Assembly: GCA_012295275.1 (NCBI GenBank)
Contig: CM022670.1
Location: 17,536,698 to 17,600,697, forward strand
Direction of reading: 5' to 3'
Source of the DNA: Chrysomallon squamiferum
Taxonomy: Eukaryota > Mollusca > Gastropoda > Neomphalida > Peltospiridae
Length of the DNA stretch: 64,000 bases
Position 1 is the stretch's first letter, and every line of letters begins with the position of its first letter. This document shows, piece after piece, positions 46,438 through 64,000 of this stretch. The notes beneath the pieces are model-generated. The model did not search any database, had not been told where the DNA came from, and saw nothing but the letters and a program-made list of their open reading frames with translations. The position numbers were made by a program, and so were the translations under genes.

Positions 46438-47823
46438 ACTTTGAAACATTTATTTTATCCTGTGAAATTCAAAAACTGATTACATAAAGTGAAAATGTAA
46501 TTGGTGGTTTGCAAGTACTTCTGCTTCTGCTTAAAAGCACACTAAGTTTAATTTACAAATTTCACATGAATCCATTGTGACATCACTGAAGTATCATTGT
46601 GTAATTAGGAAACTGATCCTTCAAACTTTTGTTATAATTCATAAAATTAAGCAATAAAAAATCCAAAAACACATTTCATTTATATTTGGAGAAAAATATT
46701 TATGGTGTTATTCAAGAATATTTATATTATGTTGTTTTAATGCATAAATCAAAATGAATGTTTTCGGTTCTTGAAAAACAGCAAGACCATGGAAAATTTT
46801 CTGCTTTGGGAAATTTACATTTAGTGAGACATTTTCACATAAGTAGAAACAGTGGTTCTTATCTCCAATACACCACATAATTCAATCATTTTTAAATGCA
46901 ATATAAATATATTTAGACATATATACATACATATGTGTATATTGAGGGACAGAGCCAGAAGGTCGTAACTATTTTTGCCAATCAGAAATTTCTCTTCTCT
47001 TATTGACATAGGTTTTTGAAATTTCACGTTTACAGCTTGTTGAGTAACTCATCTATTCAGAATTTTTCATGACAATAGTTCTAGTCATTAGTTCATCCCC
47101 CAGAATCACTTACGACATTTTGGCATATAAAAATCTCAGACTTAAAAGTCTTTAGTGTAAATAAGTACTTTTGGCATGAAGTGAATTGAGACGTATATAG
47201 GAACAAAACATTGTAAGTGCTTATGTCATATGTTTTGATATATTCACCAAACAATCATGACCATAATGGTGTAATTGTCCTTGGGACATACTGGCAAAAC
47301 AATGTAATATGTGAATGTAGTAATTTCACTGGAACCAAAATGTCGTTAGTGCTTTTTGGCATTAACAAACATTCACTTGCTATCTACTGGTATACATTTT
47401 CTGTACCATCCCTTTGTTTAACTTGCACCAGTTATGCTGATTCCCACCATCTCTTTCACAAATGCTGGGGAGACCACTGATGTGTATATATGTGCACATA
47501 TACGTATAGACAGACACAAACACACACACACATGAATATAAACACACACACACATGAATATGTACACACAACTCACGTGTGTGTGTGTGTGTTGTCTAGT
47601 TTAACAAAAAAAAAAATCTTTTGATTTTTTGTGGGTTTTTTTGCGATTTATTCCAATCACCATAGCACATAAGCTTTACAATAAAAACAAGTCGAAATGT
47701 TTCTAAGTGAAATGTGATAAAGAATTTCTAAATGTTTTCTGAAATACAAATGCATGTAGTCACTAAATATTTGTTTGAATGACACAGCAAAATGTCTTAT
47801 TTCATCATGCTGTAGTTTTCAGC

Positions 47824-47829
47824 TTTATT
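47824..47829 (-). terminator. SMARCA4 candidate poly(A) signal AATAAA
   Basis: AATAAA on the minus strand lies about 325 bp past the distal SMARCA4 stop, and a variant ATTAAA lies at 47841-47846. It is the first canonical hexamer seen downstream of the stop. Confidence 0.45.
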
Positions 47830-48154
47830 TATAACTTGAATTTAATAAACAAGTTTACTACTTTGAAACAGAATCATACAAACATTAGAAGGCAGGGTAC
47901 ATAAAGCAGGTCCACAAAATGTAAATAAACTAAAATATGAGAATACACAACATAAAGCAGATACATATTGAACAAAATCTTAAATCCAATGTCTTTTTCC
48001 TGGCAAACCAGAATGGTAATAGCCAATCTAAATTAGAAGGTTGTTTTTTCATGTTTGTTTCTTGGTCTGGAACAATAACATCCTATTTACACAATGTCCA
48101 TCTGTATTTGTCACAATTTCCAAATGAATTTCAATTTGTATTTTTTAATTTTTT

Positions 48155-64000
<15,846 letters not shown>

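Larger units (their letters stand above)
46399..48154. other. Tail-to-tail gap between BRIX1 and SMARCA4
   Basis: This holds the two 3' UTRs and little else. A CA/GT-rich patch occurs at 47510-47595 and homopolymers near 47610. ORFs here (for example 47217-47480 on plus) show no family similarity and are taken as chance. Confidence 0.6.

Noticed and set aside
46849-47111. CAGTGGTTCTT resembling a hAT terminal repeat
   Set aside because: No convincing inverted partner or target duplication could be found downstream.

Overview
The window is a piece of an intron-rich, AT-rich animal genome. It holds four conserved protein-coding genes split by GT-AG introns, with dense TAA/GT/GA microsatellites, many short minisatellites and decayed DNA-transposon remnants. 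Family membership is clear for all four genes, but nothing here fixes the species. The overall style fits an invertebrate bilaterian, and a lophotrochozoan such as a mollusc is my best guess (inference, low confidence). I see no prokaryotic operon, CRISPR array, rRNA or tRNA.

Layout. (1) 147-27350, minus: the N-terminal ~1812 residues (37 exons) of a laminin alpha chain of the alpha-5/Drosophila LanA type. It has a signal peptide, LN domain, eleven LE modules, the large IVb domain, more LE modules, the L4a domain and further LE modules; the coiled-coil and G domains lie beyond position 1. Its first intron is 7.7 kb. (2) 27351-31946: intergenic, with one hAT-type MITE. (3) 31947-42142, minus: PAIP1, the poly(A)-binding-protein-interacting protein, 12 exons, with what I read as two separate PAM2 exons ahead of the MIF4G domain. 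(4) 42143-42949: a compact head-to-head promoter with an NRF1-type palindrome. (5) 42950-46398, plus: BRIX1, the ribosome-assembly factor BRX1, 10 exons, with a short C-terminus. (6) 46399-48154: tail-to-tail intergenic gap. (7) 48155-64000, minus: SMARCA4 (BRG1/Brahma), the SWI/SNF ATPase, 31 exons, cut at its 5' side by the window end.

The genes do not form one pathway. The laminin is an extracellular basement-membrane subunit, PAIP1 acts in cytoplasmic translation initiation, BRIX1 in nucleolar 60S assembly, and SMARCA4 in nuclear chromatin remodelling. PAIP1 and BRIX1 share a promoter region and both serve protein synthesis, so co-expression is plausible.

I do not see an undescribed multi-gene system. 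The observations most worth checking are the tandem PAM2 exons of PAIP1; short tandem duplications, often 60-80 bp per unit, that copied exon-intron junctions in three different genes; a one-base frameshift in a SMARCA4 exon; a GC-AG intron and two possible C-termini in SMARCA4; and a genomic A28 tract 31 nt past the AATAAA that follows the PAIP1 stop codon. Exon boundaries were worked out by hand from splice signals, reading-frame phase and family similarity, so single boundaries may be off.
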